Assembly: GCF_000619885.1 (NCBI RefSeq)
Contig: NZ_KK211039.1
Span: 337,589 to 401,588 of the forward strand
Length of the DNA: 64,000 nucleotides
Direction of reading: 5' to 3'
Origin: Balneatrix alpica DSM 16621
Lineage (GTDB): Bacteria > Pseudomonadota > Gammaproteobacteria > Pseudomonadales > Balneatricaceae
In this document: positions 17,603 through 26,585 of the stretch, in pieces
Numbering within the stretch: the first letter of the stretch is position 1
How the letters are laid out: the number at the start of each line of letters is the position of its first letter
The notes under the pieces: generated by a model
What the model was told of the DNA's origin: nothing
The model's database searches: none
The model's input: the letters and a program-made list of their open reading frames with translations, nothing else
Program-made: the position numbers and the translations under genes

Positions 17603-18237
17603 GGCTCTACGATCCCCTCTTGCACAGCCCGCATAACCAGTTCAGCGTTATTTTTAATGCGGAGTTTACGCATCAGATTAGCGCGGTGCGTATGAACGGT
17701 TTTCACACTGAGATAAAGCGTCTGTGCAATGCTGCTGACACTGCTACCACGCGCCAATAGCTCGTAAATCTGAAACTCTCGTTGGGTCAACTTTTCTGCT
17801 GAATGGCCAGACTGGGCCCCCGCCTTTTCCAACATCGGGCGAATGTTGCTGGCAATGTACCCTTCACCCTTTGCTAAAGCAGATACCGCTTCTAACAGTT
17901 CTTCCGGTGCACAACGCTTAGTCAAATACCCCAGTGCACCGGCGGCGAGTGCGCGCTGAGGAAAGGGCTCATTCTCATGCACAGTCAGCACCAGCACTCT
18001 GGCCTGCTCATCCCGCGCCCGAATGCGCTTGATCGCCTCAAGCCCCCCCTGCCCTGGCATCGATAAATCCATAATGACCACATCGGGTTGTAGGCGGAAA
18101 TAGGCCTCCGTGCCAGAGTCTGCATCACGGGCTTCGCCGACGATAATGCACTCTCCTCCCGCCTCCAACAGGCGGGAAAAGCCCGCCCGCACTACATCAT
18201 GATCATCAACCAGCAGAACACGTATCCTTGTTGACAC
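17599..18237 (-). CDS. NarL/FixJ-type response regulator
   Basis: This 212-residue protein has an N-terminal receiver (residues 4-120; LLVDDHD, phospho-acceptor Asp57 in IMDLSMPG, Lys in YLTKRC). A LuxR-type helix-turn-helix sits at about 148-205 (LTQREFQIYELLARG, then LYLSVKTVHTHRANLMRKL). It should bind DNA as a dimer when phosphorylated. It resembles the GacA/UvrY group in layout, but its sequence is not close enough to claim that name. It is convergent with the kinase gene and overlaps its stop by four bases. Confidence 0.93.
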   Translation of the reverse strand: MSTRIRVLLVDDHDVVRAGFSRLLEAGGECIIVGEARDADSGTEAYFRLQPDVVIMDLSMPGQGGLEAIKRIRARDEQARVLVLTVHENEPFPQRALAAGALGYLTKRCAPEELLEAVSALAKGEGYIASNIRPMLEKAGAQSGHSAEKLTQREFQIYELLARGSSVSSIAQTLYLSVKTVHTHRANLMRKLRIKNNAELVMRAVQEGIVEP

Positions 18238-18255
18238 GCTGGATACCCCTCACGC

Positions 18256-21165
18256 TCAAGCCAGAGTAAAAGCTTGGAAGCCTTGTTCTTGCAGCTCCGC
18301 CACACCCTGCTCATGGGTGACGACCGCGCTACTGGCTAACTCTGGACGTAAGTAAGTGGCCGCCACCCGACGCATATCCTCAAGGGTGACACTGAGAATA
18401 CGCTGACGGAACAAGCGACGCTGCTCATGCCCCCGTCCATGCAGCAGGTTATGCGCATCGTGCAACGCTTCGCCGGCGGGAGATCCTGGCTTATCTAAAG
18501 AGCTCACCACTCCGAGTATCGCCTCCTCCAACTTGGCAGGATCCGCCTTGTGCTCTTGCAGCCAGACCAGCGCCTGATCGAAGTCAGCTAAGGTGGCGCT
18601 AATGCGTGGATCGCGATAACTGTAAAAACGCATAATGCCATTGGCCGCATCATGCCCAGCTCCTCCCCCATAGGCACCCCCTTGTTCACGCACGGCCTTA
18701 TGCAGGAAACCATTGCGTAAATATTCTCCCAATACTGTCAATACCGGAGCATCCGGATGACCAGAGGGTACAGTGGCATAGGCCTTGGCACAGAAGCTCA
18801 CCTGAGTATTGACCTTCCATACTTGTTGCTGCGCCACGCTACCGAGCTGAGGCTGCCAAATAGCTTGGGCGGGAAACGCTCCCTGCCCCCAGTCAGGGTG
18901 CAGCTGCTGCAAGCACTGAGGCATCCGCTCCTGTTCCGCAACCAATAGCAGTTGACGGGGAGCTTGCAGTACTTGCTGGTGCAGGTCGGCGAAGGATGCC
19001 GCCAGCGTCGCCAGATTCTGATCATCCTGCAGCGATTTATCCAAGCGTTGTAAATGACGAATGCCTTCCAACCCTGAGCTGAAGTGAGCCAAACGTGCAC
19101 CAGGGCTGAAATAGGCGGAGGCCGCCTGCATCGCTAACACGTGACCACTGCCGGTAATGCTCTGTCGCTTACGTGCGTTACGTTGGGAAACCAGTTCACG
19201 CAGACGCTGATGCTCATCAAAGCGTAGAGCCTGTAGGGTATCCAGTTGTAACTTATCCAGCTCTTGGTGATTACGTGCCAAGGCTTTACCACTCAGCACC
19301 ATGTAGGCTTGCAACTGTTCACGGTTATCGACCTCGGCACGAATCGAGGTATAGGCACTCAAGCCTCCAGTCACCGCGGCCTGGCGGGCTTGGGTTTGCA
19401 GATAACTGTCATTGCCTACGCCCAACTCTGCAATACTCCCCATGTAATAGGGCAGCCATTGCAACTGCTCAGCACTCAAACTGGGAAGTGGCATGATCAC
19501 TTGCTGATACACCAAACCATTAGTGCCCCGTTCATAAAAGCGTACCGGCAATGGCTCAGCTTGATACTTGCCTGCCACCAGTTTCAGCTCTGGCGGCACA
19601 TCAGCCAAACCGACTTTGGGCAGAATATCGGGGTTATCCTGTTGGTTCTGTCGCTCCGCTAAGGCTTCTGCCTGCTGCACAATTTGCTGTTTTTGCTCAT
19701 CACTCAGACTGGCTTGTAAACTGGCCAAACGCTGCTGTTCTGCCTGGTCACGACGACTAGCTAACTGCTGGTCAGGTCGTAATACCAAACGCACACGGTG
19801 GGGGTTGTCGAGTAATAGCTGACGAATCAGCTGCGGTATAAACCCAGGATCCTGAACATCTTCACGTAAGCGAGCCAGAGCGGGCTCAAGATCCAATAAT
19901 GCCAAGGGATCGCCTCGGTGAATGGCGCTCGACAAGCATCCCAGAATCAGCTGCAAGCCATAGGGGTAAGAGTCTCCGCCAATCTCACGTTGTGACAGCT
20001 CTAACTGATGTAAAGCCGAGGCGACATGTTCTTGTTCAATACCCTCATCAGCCAGTTTTTCCAGTGTTGTAAGGACCAACTGCTCAAATTCATCCGCTTT
20101 ATCCGGATCACTGCCCTCCAGACCACACATGAAGCTTAACTGACGGTTGGAGTCCTCCAGCCCACACAGGGGCGATGGCGCCTGGGCCAAGCCAGAGGTT
20201 TCCAATACATGCCGCAATGGCGAAGAGCTGTTGTCCAGCAAAACACGGCTGAGTAGATGGGCTTTCAACATTTCGTACAGATCAATGCTGGAGCCCAATA
20301 ACCAGCCCAGCACCAGGTGAGTGTGCCCCTGGATATCTTCCTCTTGCAGCGGGTACGCTTCTTCTACCCGAATAGGGGCAAAGTAGCGCTTTTCATCGGG
20401 CACTTCCCAGCGGTGCTGCGCACGATCGAAACGCTTCAGGGCAAGCTCATGCATCCGCTCCTGGTGCTGTGCCGCCGGCAGATTACCAAAGGTCATGAAG
20501 ATGGCATTACTGGGGTGGTAGTGCTTCTTATAAAAATCGAGCAGTTCAGCGTAACTTAAATCAGGAATCGCATCCGGCTCCCCGCCGCTGTTGTAATGGT
20601 ACGTGGTCGTGGGGAACAGGTATTTACATAGGGTGTGCCAAAGAATGCTAACGGGCGAACTCATCGCCCCTTTCATTTCGTTATACACCACCCCTTTGAT
20701 CTGCAGAGGAGTGTCAGGATTATTGCGTTCACTGAACTCTAACCGATGCCCCTCTTGGGCAAAGTCCAAAGGATCCAGGCGTGAAAAGAATACGGCGTCT
20801 AAATACACGTCCAGCAGGTTATAAAAGTCTTTTTCGTTTTGGCTGGCAAAGGGATAAGCCGTCCAATCACTACTGGTAAAAGCATTCATAAAGGTATTGA
20901 GGGAGCGCCGAGTCATCATAAAGAATGGATCGCGCACAGGATAACGCTCACTGCCGCAGAGCGCGGTGTGCTCCAAAATATGTGCTACACCCGTAGAGTT
21001 CATCGGCATGGTACGCAGCGCGACGATAAAGGCATTTTCGTCATGCTCCGCAGCTAAGTGATAATGCTTGGCTCCTGTTTGCTGATGCTCATATTCAAAG
21101 ACTTGCAGCCCTAGTGAGCTGATCTCGGCCTGACGCAATAAAGTAAATGCGGGGTGTGCTGTCAT
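18256..21165 (-). CDS. M16C-family zinc metallopeptidase (presequence protease-like)
   Basis: This large protein of about 969 residues belongs to the insulinase/pitrilysin M16C group, related to mitochondrial PreP and bacterial homologues. It has the inverted zinc motif HILEH (His62, Glu65, His66) near the N-terminus. The third ligand region is VYNEMKG, and two inactive-looking M16 halves follow. The C-terminal half shows EQGGAYGGGAG, typical of the substrate-binding arginine/tyrosine region. Length fits the family (about 970-1000). Two adjacent ATGs are present; the second (21165) has the better spacing to AGGA. It probably degrades small unfolded peptides in the cytoplasm. It lies 18 bases upstream of the NarL-type gene on the same strand. 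Confidence 0.92.
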   Translation of the reverse strand: MTAHPAFTLLRQAEISSLGLQVFEYEHQQTGAKHYHLAAEHDENAFIVALRTMPMNSTGVAHILEHTALCGSERYPVRDPFFMMTRRSLNTFMNAFTSSDWTAYPFASQNEKDFYNLLDVYLDAVFFSRLDPLDFAQEGHRLEFSERNNPDTPLQIKGVVYNEMKGAMSSPVSILWHTLCKYLFPTTTYHYNSGGEPDAIPDLSYAELLDFYKKHYHPSNAIFMTFGNLPAAQHQERMHELALKRFDRAQHRWEVPDEKRYFAPIRVEEAYPLQEEDIQGHTHLVLGWLLGSSIDLYEMLKAHLLSRVLLDNSSSPLRHVLETSGLAQAPSPLCGLEDSNRQLSFMCGLEGSDPDKADEFEQLVLTTLEKLADEGIEQEHVASALHQLELSQREIGGDSYPYGLQLILGCLSSAIHRGDPLALLDLEPALARLREDVQDPGFIPQLIRQLLLDNPHRVRLVLRPDQQLASRRDQAEQQRLASLQASLSDEQKQQIVQQAEALAERQNQQDNPDILPKVGLADVPPELKLVAGKYQAEPLPVRFYERGTNGLVYQQVIMPLPSLSAEQLQWLPYYMGSIAELGVGNDSYLQTQARQAAVTGGLSAYTSIRAEVDNREQLQAYMVLSGKALARNHQELDKLQLDTLQALRFDEHQRLRELVSQRNARKRQSITGSGHVLAMQAASAYFSPGARLAHFSSGLEGIRHLQRLDKSLQDDQNLATLAASFADLHQQVLQAPRQLLLVAEQERMPQCLQQLHPDWGQGAFPAQAIWQPQLGSVAQQQVWKVNTQVSFCAKAYATVPSGHPDAPVLTVLGEYLRNGFLHKAVREQGGAYGGGAGHDAANGIMRFYSYRDPRISATLADFDQALVWLQEHKADPAKLEEAILGVVSSLDKPGSPAGEALHDAHNLLHGRGHEQRRLFRQRILSVTLEDMRRVAATYLRPELASSAVVTHEQGVAELQEQGFQAFTLA

Positions 21166-21213
21166 CATGAGTCCTGTCACATTAGGAGTCTGGCAACGCT
21201 GCCATGACTGGGC

Positions 21214-22065
21214 TTAGTCAGCAGCCCTGAGTAAAATTCGATCCAACCAACGTCCTGGTAATAGACGCTTCAACCAAGGCAGCCACTTTGCTGGCTTGGT
21301 GATGGCATAACGCTGAGCCGGGTTAGCTTGTGTCAGGGCCTGCTCTAAACAGATATATACGGCTTCGGGCCCTAGAGTAAAACGCCCACTTAGCTCTGCA
21401 GGTCGTTCAAGCCTAGCAATCATGCGCTCATAGGTGGGTGCAAAGCGACTCTTTTCAAGCTCACTCGACTGCAGATAGCGCCGAAAGGCGGCATAGGCAT
21501 TATGACGAAACTGACTTTCAATCGGCCCTGGTTCAAGCAGCACCACCTTTACCTGTGTGTCTGCCAGCTCCAACCGTAACGTGTCAGCCCATCCCTCCAG
21601 CGCATATTTTGAAGCCACGTAAGCCCCACGCAGCGGCATCGCCACCTGGCCTAATACGGAACTATTAAGGATGAGGCGTGCTTCAGGTTGCTTACGCAAC
21701 AAAGGTAAACACAAACGAGTCAGTTCATGCCAGGCAAAAAAGTTGGTTTCGAACTGTGCCCGCAACGCCTCAACCGGCAAATCCTCCAAGGCACCAGGTT
21801 GACCATAGGCGCCATTATGGAAGATGGCGCATAATCGCCCCTGGCTAAGCGCTTGCAGCTGTTGCACGACCAACGGCAAGGTGTCTGTGGCGTTAAGATC
21901 AAGCTGAATGCAGGTCAAACCCTGCTGGCGGAGACGTTCCACATCAGCAGGCTGTCGGCAACTGGCTATCACTTGCCAGCCTTCTTGCTGCAAACGCTGC
22001 GCACAGTAAAGACCAATACCCGTGGAGCAGCCTGTAATCAGAATGGCGCCCTGTTTTTTATTCAA
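21214..22065 (-). CDS. Short-chain dehydrogenase/reductase with TTG start
   Basis: This 283-residue classical SDR has TGCSTGIG near residues 11-18, the variant HNGA in place of NNAG, Ser in LNSSVLGQ and Tyr/Lys in YVASK. The start is a TTG: it is the only possible start before the first beta strand (ILITG). It has GTGAGG upstream and overlaps the last eight bases of the preceding response-regulator gene, so its translation is coupled to that gene. The long C-terminal part with KPAKWLPWLKRLLPGRWLD resembles SDRs acting on lipids or retinol-like substrates in pseudomonads (DltE-type). Substrate is unknown. Confidence 0.88.
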   Translation of the reverse strand: MNKKQGAILITGCSTGIGLYCAQRLQQEGWQVIASCRQPADVERLRQQGLTCIQLDLNATDTLPLVVQQLQALSQGRLCAIFHNGAYGQPGALEDLPVEALRAQFETNFFAWHELTRLCLPLLRKQPEARLILNSSVLGQVAMPLRGAYVASKYALEGWADTLRLELADTQVKVVLLEPGPIESQFRHNAYAAFRRYLQSSELEKSRFAPTYERMIARLERPAELSGRFTLGPEAVYICLEQALTQANPAQRYAITKPAKWLPWLKRLLPGRWLDRILLRAAD

Positions 22066-22456
22066 ACCTCACCCCACCGGGTAGCAATTTATCGAGAATG
22101 GCTAACAAGTCGTCTTCTTCAAAGGGTTTAGTCAAATAGTAATCTGCGCCTGCCTGCTGCCCTTCTTCTATTTCCTGCGGCCGGGCTTTAGCGGTTTGCA
22201 TAATGACAAGCAGGTGCTGCAAAGCGGGTTGGTTGCGGATTTCCTTTAACACCGTCAAACCATCAACGTGGGGCATCATTCGATCCAGTAACACCACATC
22301 AATGTGGTTAGCCTGCTGTTGTAATAACTCAAGCGCTTGGCGGCCATCGTAAGCCGTCAAGATAGTAAAACCGGTAGAACTCAGATAGTCCGTCAGAATT
22401 TCAACATTAATAGGATCATCATCCACTATTAACGCGCATCGCTTCGCGTGCTGCAT
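22058..22456 (-). CDS. Single-domain response regulator (CheY-like)
   Basis: This 132-residue protein is a receiver domain alone: acidic pocket VDDD at residues 11-14, phospho-acceptor Asp58 in LLDRMMPHVDG, Thr in MQTAKA and Lys in YLTKPF. The start at 22456 has AAGGAG at ideal spacing; a 49-residue extension is rejected. It has no output domain, so it must act through a protein partner. Its gene is divergent from the phasin gene and overlaps the downstream SDR gene by eight bases. Confidence 0.92.
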   Translation of the reverse strand: MQHAKRCALIVDDDPINVEILTDYLSSTGFTILTAYDGRQALELLQQQANHIDVVLLDRMMPHVDGLTVLKEIRNQPALQHLLVIMQTAKARPQEIEEGQQAGADYYLTKPFEEDDLLAILDKLLPGGVRFE

Positions 22457-22531
22457 GCCAAGCTCCTTTGCTGAACCCTGCCCACTATACTCAATGCCGA
22501 GATTGACGGCCAGAATCCTGACCTTCGTCAT

Positions 22532-22550
22532 CTTTTTGCAATGCAAAAAG
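22532..22550. promoter_or_regulatory. Perfect palindrome upstream of the phasin promoter
   Basis: CTTTTTGCA-A-TGCAAAAAG is a perfect 9+1+9 inverted repeat that ends two bases before the -35-like TTGACT. Its TGCA-rich core resembles sites of PhaR-type repressors, which control phasin genes. A binding role is inferred. Confidence 0.6.
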
Positions 22551-22552
22551 TT

Positions 22553-22579
22553 TTGACTAGACCCATCACTGTCTATAAT
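22553..22579 (+). promoter_or_regulatory. Putative sigma-70 promoter of the phasin gene
   Basis: TTGACT (22553-22558) and TATAAT (22574-22579) lie 46 bases upstream of the ATG. The spacer is only 15 bases by this reading (16-17 if the -35 is read one or two bases earlier), shorter than ideal. Confidence 0.55.
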
Positions 22580-22590
22580 ATGACCAGCAA

Positions 22591-22605
22591 TTGTGCAACG
22601 CACAA
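22591..22605. promoter_or_regulatory. Second palindrome, downstream of the phasin -10 box
   Basis: TTGTGC-AAC-GCACAA is a perfect 6+3+6 inverted repeat located just after the expected transcription start. With the repeat at 22532-22550 it brackets the promoter, as expected for repression. It shares the TGC/GCA half-site. Confidence 0.55.
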
Positions 22606-22624
22606 AACAACCAAGGAGTGTGCC

Positions 22625-23044
22625 ATGTTCGACAAGTATTTTGCTGACTTCAACAAGACCTTAAATCCTCTGAACGAGGTCATGGAAATCAACAAGAAAG
22701 CCTTTGAAAAGCTGAGCAGCACTCAAAGTGCCTACTTTACTGAATACTTCAATACTCTTTCCAAACAGTCTAAGGCTCTTCTGGAAAGCAAAGACATCAA
22801 GTCCACTGTTGAGCTGCAGCTGCAGTTTGCTAAAGATGCTGAAGCGCGTCTGGCCAACACCCTGGAGCAAAACCTCTCTACCCTGACCGAAGCCCGTGAA
22901 GCTTACATGAGCCTGGTAGAAAAGCAGTTGGAAGAAGTTGGCGAGTTTAGCAATGCCTTTGATCTGAGCAAGTTTGGCGCCCCTGTCGTCAACAAGCCCA
23001 AAGCAGAAGCCAAACCCAAGGCCCCTGCTGCTAAAGCTGAATAA
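22625..23044 (+). CDS. Phasin (polyhydroxyalkanoate granule-associated protein)
   Basis: This 139-residue protein matches the phasin family: an amphipathic, helix-rich body (FADFNKTLNPLNEVMEINKK, EYFNTLSKQSKALLESKD, EAYMSLVEKQLEEV). A lysine/alanine/proline-rich tail of the type KPKAEAKPKAPAAKAE follows. The start at 22625 is fixed by AAGGAG; an upstream extension of 28 residues would cover the promoter. Phasins coat storage granules and limit their size, so the organism probably makes PHA. The gene stands alone between a divergent receiver gene and a strong terminator. Its promoter is flanked by two palindromes. Confidence 0.9.
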   Translation: MFDKYFADFNKTLNPLNEVMEINKKAFEKLSSTQSAYFTEYFNTLSKQSKALLESKDIKSTVELQLQFAKDAEARLANTLEQNLSTLTEAREAYMSLVEKQLEEVGEFSNAFDLSKFGAPVVNKPKAEAKPKAPAAKAE

Positions 23045-23073
23045 TAGCCGTCTATTGCATTAAGATGGCTAAT

Positions 23074-23104
23074 GAAAACCCCAGTACACATCACTGGGGT
23101 TTTC
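23074..23104. terminator. Bidirectional terminator between phasin and ubi hydroxylase genes
   Basis: A perfect 12-bp stem (GAAAACCCCAGT with ACTGGGGTTTTC) surrounds a seven-base loop. The A and T ends give T-runs in both directions, serving both the plus-strand phasin and the convergent minus-strand gene ending at 23131. Confidence 0.88.
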
Positions 23105-23130
23105 TTGTTTTGGCTTACCGTGAAGATGAC

Positions 23131-24333
23131 TTACGAAAAACGCGCTAATGCGGGTAAGTCAGCATTTAACCCTAAGGCATATTTCATCGCCTGCTGCTTT
23201 AGCGGCCCAGTCTTATCAGCCACCTGCAACGCCAGCGCACGTAAGTGTTTTAACGGCAAAACATCATTGGAAAAAACTCGATAGAACATGTCCATCAGAG
23301 TCATCATTGCTAGGTTGGCTCGACGACGCTTCTGTTCAAAAGTTTGCCCCAACTTAGCACTACCAAGTGCTTGCGGTTCGGCTAGTAATAATTCCGCCAA
23401 AACCGCCACATCCATAAAGCCCAGATTCACCCCCTGCCCGGCCAAAGGATGAATCCCATGGGCAGCGTCCCCCACCAATACCACACCAGCCTTGGCATAA
23501 TCTAACGCATGCTGACGTCGCAACGGGAAAGCCGTCTTTGCTTCAAGACTGACGACCTCCCCTAGTTCAACAGGGAAATGATGCTGAAAAGCTTGTAGCA
23601 ACTCTTGATGATCCAGGCCAAGCAAAGCTTTTACCCGCTCCGGACGCTCATACCAAACCAATGAGGCATAGGGGCCGCTTAAGGGTAAAAAAGCTTGGGG
23701 GCCATTGGGGGTAAAACGTTGCCAGGTAATATCTTGTTGGGTATACGCAGTACGTACGTAAGCTACCAAAGCCTGCATATCATAATCCCAACCGCTAATA
23801 CCAATGCCCGCGGCTTGCCGCACTTGCGAATGCAACCCATCGGCGCCGACTAGCAGGCGAGCGCTAAAACACTGCCCATCCTGCAGCCATACTTGCGACC
23901 CCTCGGCTCGGTACTGCACTTTGGTAATGCTGGCTTCAGCAAGGCAGGTGACCTGCGGCAGAGCTTGCAAGCGTTGCCATAGTGCTTCCTGCAGTATTTT
24001 ATTCTCAACGATGTGACCTAGATGATCCAACCCCAGTTCCTGGCTGCTAAATAAGGTACCCGCCCCATCCGCCTTCTCCCAAACCCGCATACGACGAAAT
24101 GGGCAAGCGCGCATCGCCAATACCTGCGGCCATACTCCCAAATTACTCAGTAGCGCCTCTGACGCCAGGCTAACTGCCGACACCCGTAAATCATGGGGTT
24201 GTTCTGCAGAAAATTGCGGCAAGGCATGTTGTTCCAACAGCAAAACCCGCCAGGGGCCATCAGCCAATGCACAGGCCAGCGCGGCTCCCACCATACCGCC
24301 ACCTACAATGATGATATCGAATTGGGTATCCAT
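23131..24333 (-). CDS. UbiH/UbiF/VisC/COQ6-family ubiquinone biosynthesis hydroxylase
   Basis: This 400-residue FAD-dependent monooxygenase has FAD motif IIVGGGMVGAALA at the N-terminus, the DG motif LVGADGLHSQVR near residue 170, and the GD motif LVGDAAHGIHPLAGQGVNLG near residue 290. These are diagnostic of the ubiquinone ring hydroxylases. The start at 24333 has AGGAA upstream and places the Rossmann strand at the usual distance. Which ring position it hydroxylates (UbiH, UbiF or UbiI role) cannot be decided by reading alone. It stands as a single gene, with the phasin terminator shared at its 3' end. Confidence 0.9.
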   Translation of the reverse strand: MDTQFDIIIVGGGMVGAALACALADGPWRVLLLEQHALPQFSAEQPHDLRVSAVSLASEALLSNLGVWPQVLAMRACPFRRMRVWEKADGAGTLFSSQELGLDHLGHIVENKILQEALWQRLQALPQVTCLAEASITKVQYRAEGSQVWLQDGQCFSARLLVGADGLHSQVRQAAGIGISGWDYDMQALVAYVRTAYTQQDITWQRFTPNGPQAFLPLSGPYASLVWYERPERVKALLGLDHQELLQAFQHHFPVELGEVVSLEAKTAFPLRRQHALDYAKAGVVLVGDAAHGIHPLAGQGVNLGFMDVAVLAELLLAEPQALGSAKLGQTFEQKRRRANLAMMTLMDMFYRVFSNDVLPLKHLRALALQVADKTGPLKQQAMKYALGLNADLPALARFS

Positions 24334-24510
24334 GGATATTCCTGCCTCAGCCTGTTCAATCGGCGGCATTATAACCTTCCGCGCTCAATCCCGCTGAATT
24401 TATGCCAACATCTTGATTTGGTTCATATATGGCCCACACTTGTAAAAGCGCCCAGGGCTCTGCATTCTATGCTTAGCCGAACCCATTAATTGTTATTTCA
24501 GGGTCACCCA

Positions 24511-25035
24511 ATGACGACAACAGCAGCGCAGCAAACTCAACAAGGGACCGCCGACGATCCTCTATTACAGTGGGCAACCTTTAACCTGGCCGACGAAATC
24601 TATGCCGTCGATGTTATGCAGGTAAAAGAGGTCCTGACTTACGCTTACACCGAAATAGCACCGGTGCCTGGCTCTGCTCACTTTATTCAAGGCATTTTGA
24701 ACCTACGCGGTAATGTTATTACCGTGGTAGAAACCCGTGTTCTTTTTGGCCTGCCACGAACCACTCCGACTTCTAATGCCCGCATTGTGGTGATGGAATT
24801 TACTGATCAGGTTGTGGGAATGGTGGTAGATGCCGTTGCAGAAGTAATTTATCTACGTCAATCACAAATTGAGCGGGCACCCAATGTAGGCACTGATGAA
24901 AGCGCCAAATTTATTCAGGGGGTGAGCTACCACAATGATGAACTTATTATCCTGCTCGATCTGAAGAAGATGATCGAAGAAGAAAGCAATCCTATCAGCG
25001 CCGCCACAGACAGCCTTTTAGGCGACGACGACTAA
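24511..25035 (+). CDS. cheW: CheW-like chemotaxis coupling protein
   Basis: This 174-residue protein is a single CheW domain: LQWATFNLADEIYAVDVMQV, then IAPVPGSAHFIQGILNLRGN, and near the end FIQGVSYHNDELIILLDLKK. A 20-residue N-terminal tail and an acidic C-terminus surround it. CheW links chemoreceptors to the kinase CheA. The start at 24511 (ATG) is preferred over a TTG 21 bases upstream. No cheA, receptor or other che gene is near, so it must act with components encoded elsewhere, or serve another chemosensory-type system. Confidence 0.9.
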   Translation: MTTTAAQQTQQGTADDPLLQWATFNLADEIYAVDVMQVKEVLTYAYTEIAPVPGSAHFIQGILNLRGNVITVVETRVLFGLPRTTPTSNARIVVMEFTDQVVGMVVDAVAEVIYLRQSQIERAPNVGTDESAKFIQGVSYHNDELIILLDLKKMIEEESNPISAATDSLLGDDD

Positions 25036-25167
25036 TGTAATCAATGCCTTAGCACTGCCAGTGCTTGACAGCCTGGCAGCCTGCCGCCATAACACAGATG
25101 TAGGAATTATCTTTTGCTGCGGTTACCGCAGTCTTGGGGATCGCAGCCCAGCCAAGGAGTCGCCCTT

Positions 25168-26550
25168 ATGGCCGCATCCCGTCTGTACGTCCTCGATACC
25201 AACGTCATCCTGCACGACCCTCAATGCCTATATAACTTTGAGGAGCAGGATGTTTGTATTCCCATGACCGTACTGGAGGAACTGGATGACATTAAAGACC
25301 GCAAAAAGAATGTAGCGGTCGAGGCACGCACGGCTATCCACGCCATTGACGACATTGTCCGCACTGCGAAAGCGGGCCAAATCACCAAAGGCGTTCCCAT
25401 CCCCTCGCTCAGTAGTCAAAAACATCTGGGCAAACTGATGATTTTTCCCGATCACGAATTGGCAGACCGCAAAGGTTTCCTGCCCAATGGTCGCCAAGTC
25501 AAAGACAACAGCATTATCAACTGCGCCCTGCATCTACAAAGCACACTCTCCAATCGCGAAGTCGTGTTGGTCACCAAAGACATTAATATGCGCTTAAAGG
25601 CGCTGGGAGCAGGCCTTAACAGAGTTGAAGACTACCGCAAAGACCAATTGGTATCGGATGTTGAACTCTTGCCTGAAGGGCATCGAATGCTGTCTGGACG
25701 CTTCTGGGATAGTGTTGAGCAGGTCAAAACCGATCGCCAGGGCCATTCTATTTACCACTATGTGGATGCCAGCCTCTTACCTGGGGTGTACATGAATGAG
25801 TACGTCTATGATGAAGCCAAGGAGTTTGCGGCACGGGTGGTGGGAATCACAGACAAGCAAGTTACTCTGCTTGACCTGAATCTTGAAAAACTGATGGAGC
25901 ATAGCTGCTGGGGGATCAGCCCAATCAACCTGGCTCAAGCCTTTACCATGCAGGCTATGCTTGATCCCAATCTGGACCTGGTCATCATCAACGGTGCCGC
26001 AGGTTCCGGTAAAACCTTAATGGCCTTGGCCTGCAGCCTGGATATGGTGATTGAACAAGGGCGTTACAACAAGATTGTGGTGACTCGCAGCACTCCCCCT
26101 GTCGCAGAGGATATTGGTTTCCTGCCAGGTACCGAAGAGGAAAAAATGACCCCCTGGTTAAGCTCTATCTTCGACAACCTGGAGGCCATGCATGAAGGGG
26201 ATGATCAACCGCAAAGCAGCGTGCGTTACGCCATTGAAAAAGCCAATATACAGTTTAAGTCGTTAAACTTCATTCGTGGTCGTAGCATTCAGGATGCCAT
26301 CGTACTGATTGATGAGGCCCAGAACCTGACCCCTTCCCAGATGAAGACCATCCTCACTCGCTGTGGCAAGGGCAGTAAGATGGTAGTGCTAGGCAATTTA
26401 GCGCAGATTGACTCTAACTACCTTACCCCTCTGACCTCTGGATTGACCTATATTGTCGAGCGCTTCAAAAATTTTGAAGGCTCAACCAATATCCATCTTA
26501 CCGGAGTGGTGCGCAGTCGTTTGGCTGAATACGCCGAGCAGAATCTGTAG
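25168..26550 (+). CDS. PhoH-family ATPase with N-terminal PIN domain
   Basis: This 460-residue protein has an N-terminal PIN-type nuclease domain (YVLDTNVILHDP; acidic residues in VLEELDD and KDNSIINCAL). A PhoH ATPase domain follows, with Walker A INGAAGSGKTLMA near residue 270 and Walker B IVLIDEAQNLTP near 375. PIN-PhoH proteins (PhoH2/YlaK-like) can act as RNA helicase/nucleases. The start at 25168 has AAGGAG upstream. A short perfect inverted repeat, CTGCGG-TTA-CCGCAG, lies 37 bases before the start (25117-25131). Confidence 0.92.
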   Translation: MAASRLYVLDTNVILHDPQCLYNFEEQDVCIPMTVLEELDDIKDRKKNVAVEARTAIHAIDDIVRTAKAGQITKGVPIPSLSSQKHLGKLMIFPDHELADRKGFLPNGRQVKDNSIINCALHLQSTLSNREVVLVTKDINMRLKALGAGLNRVEDYRKDQLVSDVELLPEGHRMLSGRFWDSVEQVKTDRQGHSIYHYVDASLLPGVYMNEYVYDEAKEFAARVVGITDKQVTLLDLNLEKLMEHSCWGISPINLAQAFTMQAMLDPNLDLVIINGAAGSGKTLMALACSLDMVIEQGRYNKIVVTRSTPPVAEDIGFLPGTEEEKMTPWLSSIFDNLEAMHEGDDQPQSSVRYAIEKANIQFKSLNFIRGRSIQDAIVLIDEAQNLTPSQMKTILTRCGKGSKMVVLGNLAQIDSNYLTPLTSGLTYIVERFKNFEGSTNIHLTGVVRSRLAEYAEQNL

Positions 26551-26585
26551 TCCAATAGGCTCTCTCACCACAGGGCTAGTTACCG

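Noticed and set aside
22541-22624. A 28-residue N-terminal extension of the phasin
   Set aside because: It covers the -35/-10 elements and one palindrome; AAGGAG points to the ATG at 22625.
25051-25065. Small inverted repeat AGCACT-GCC-AGTGCT after cheW as a terminator
   Set aside because: Short stem and no T-run; too weak to call.
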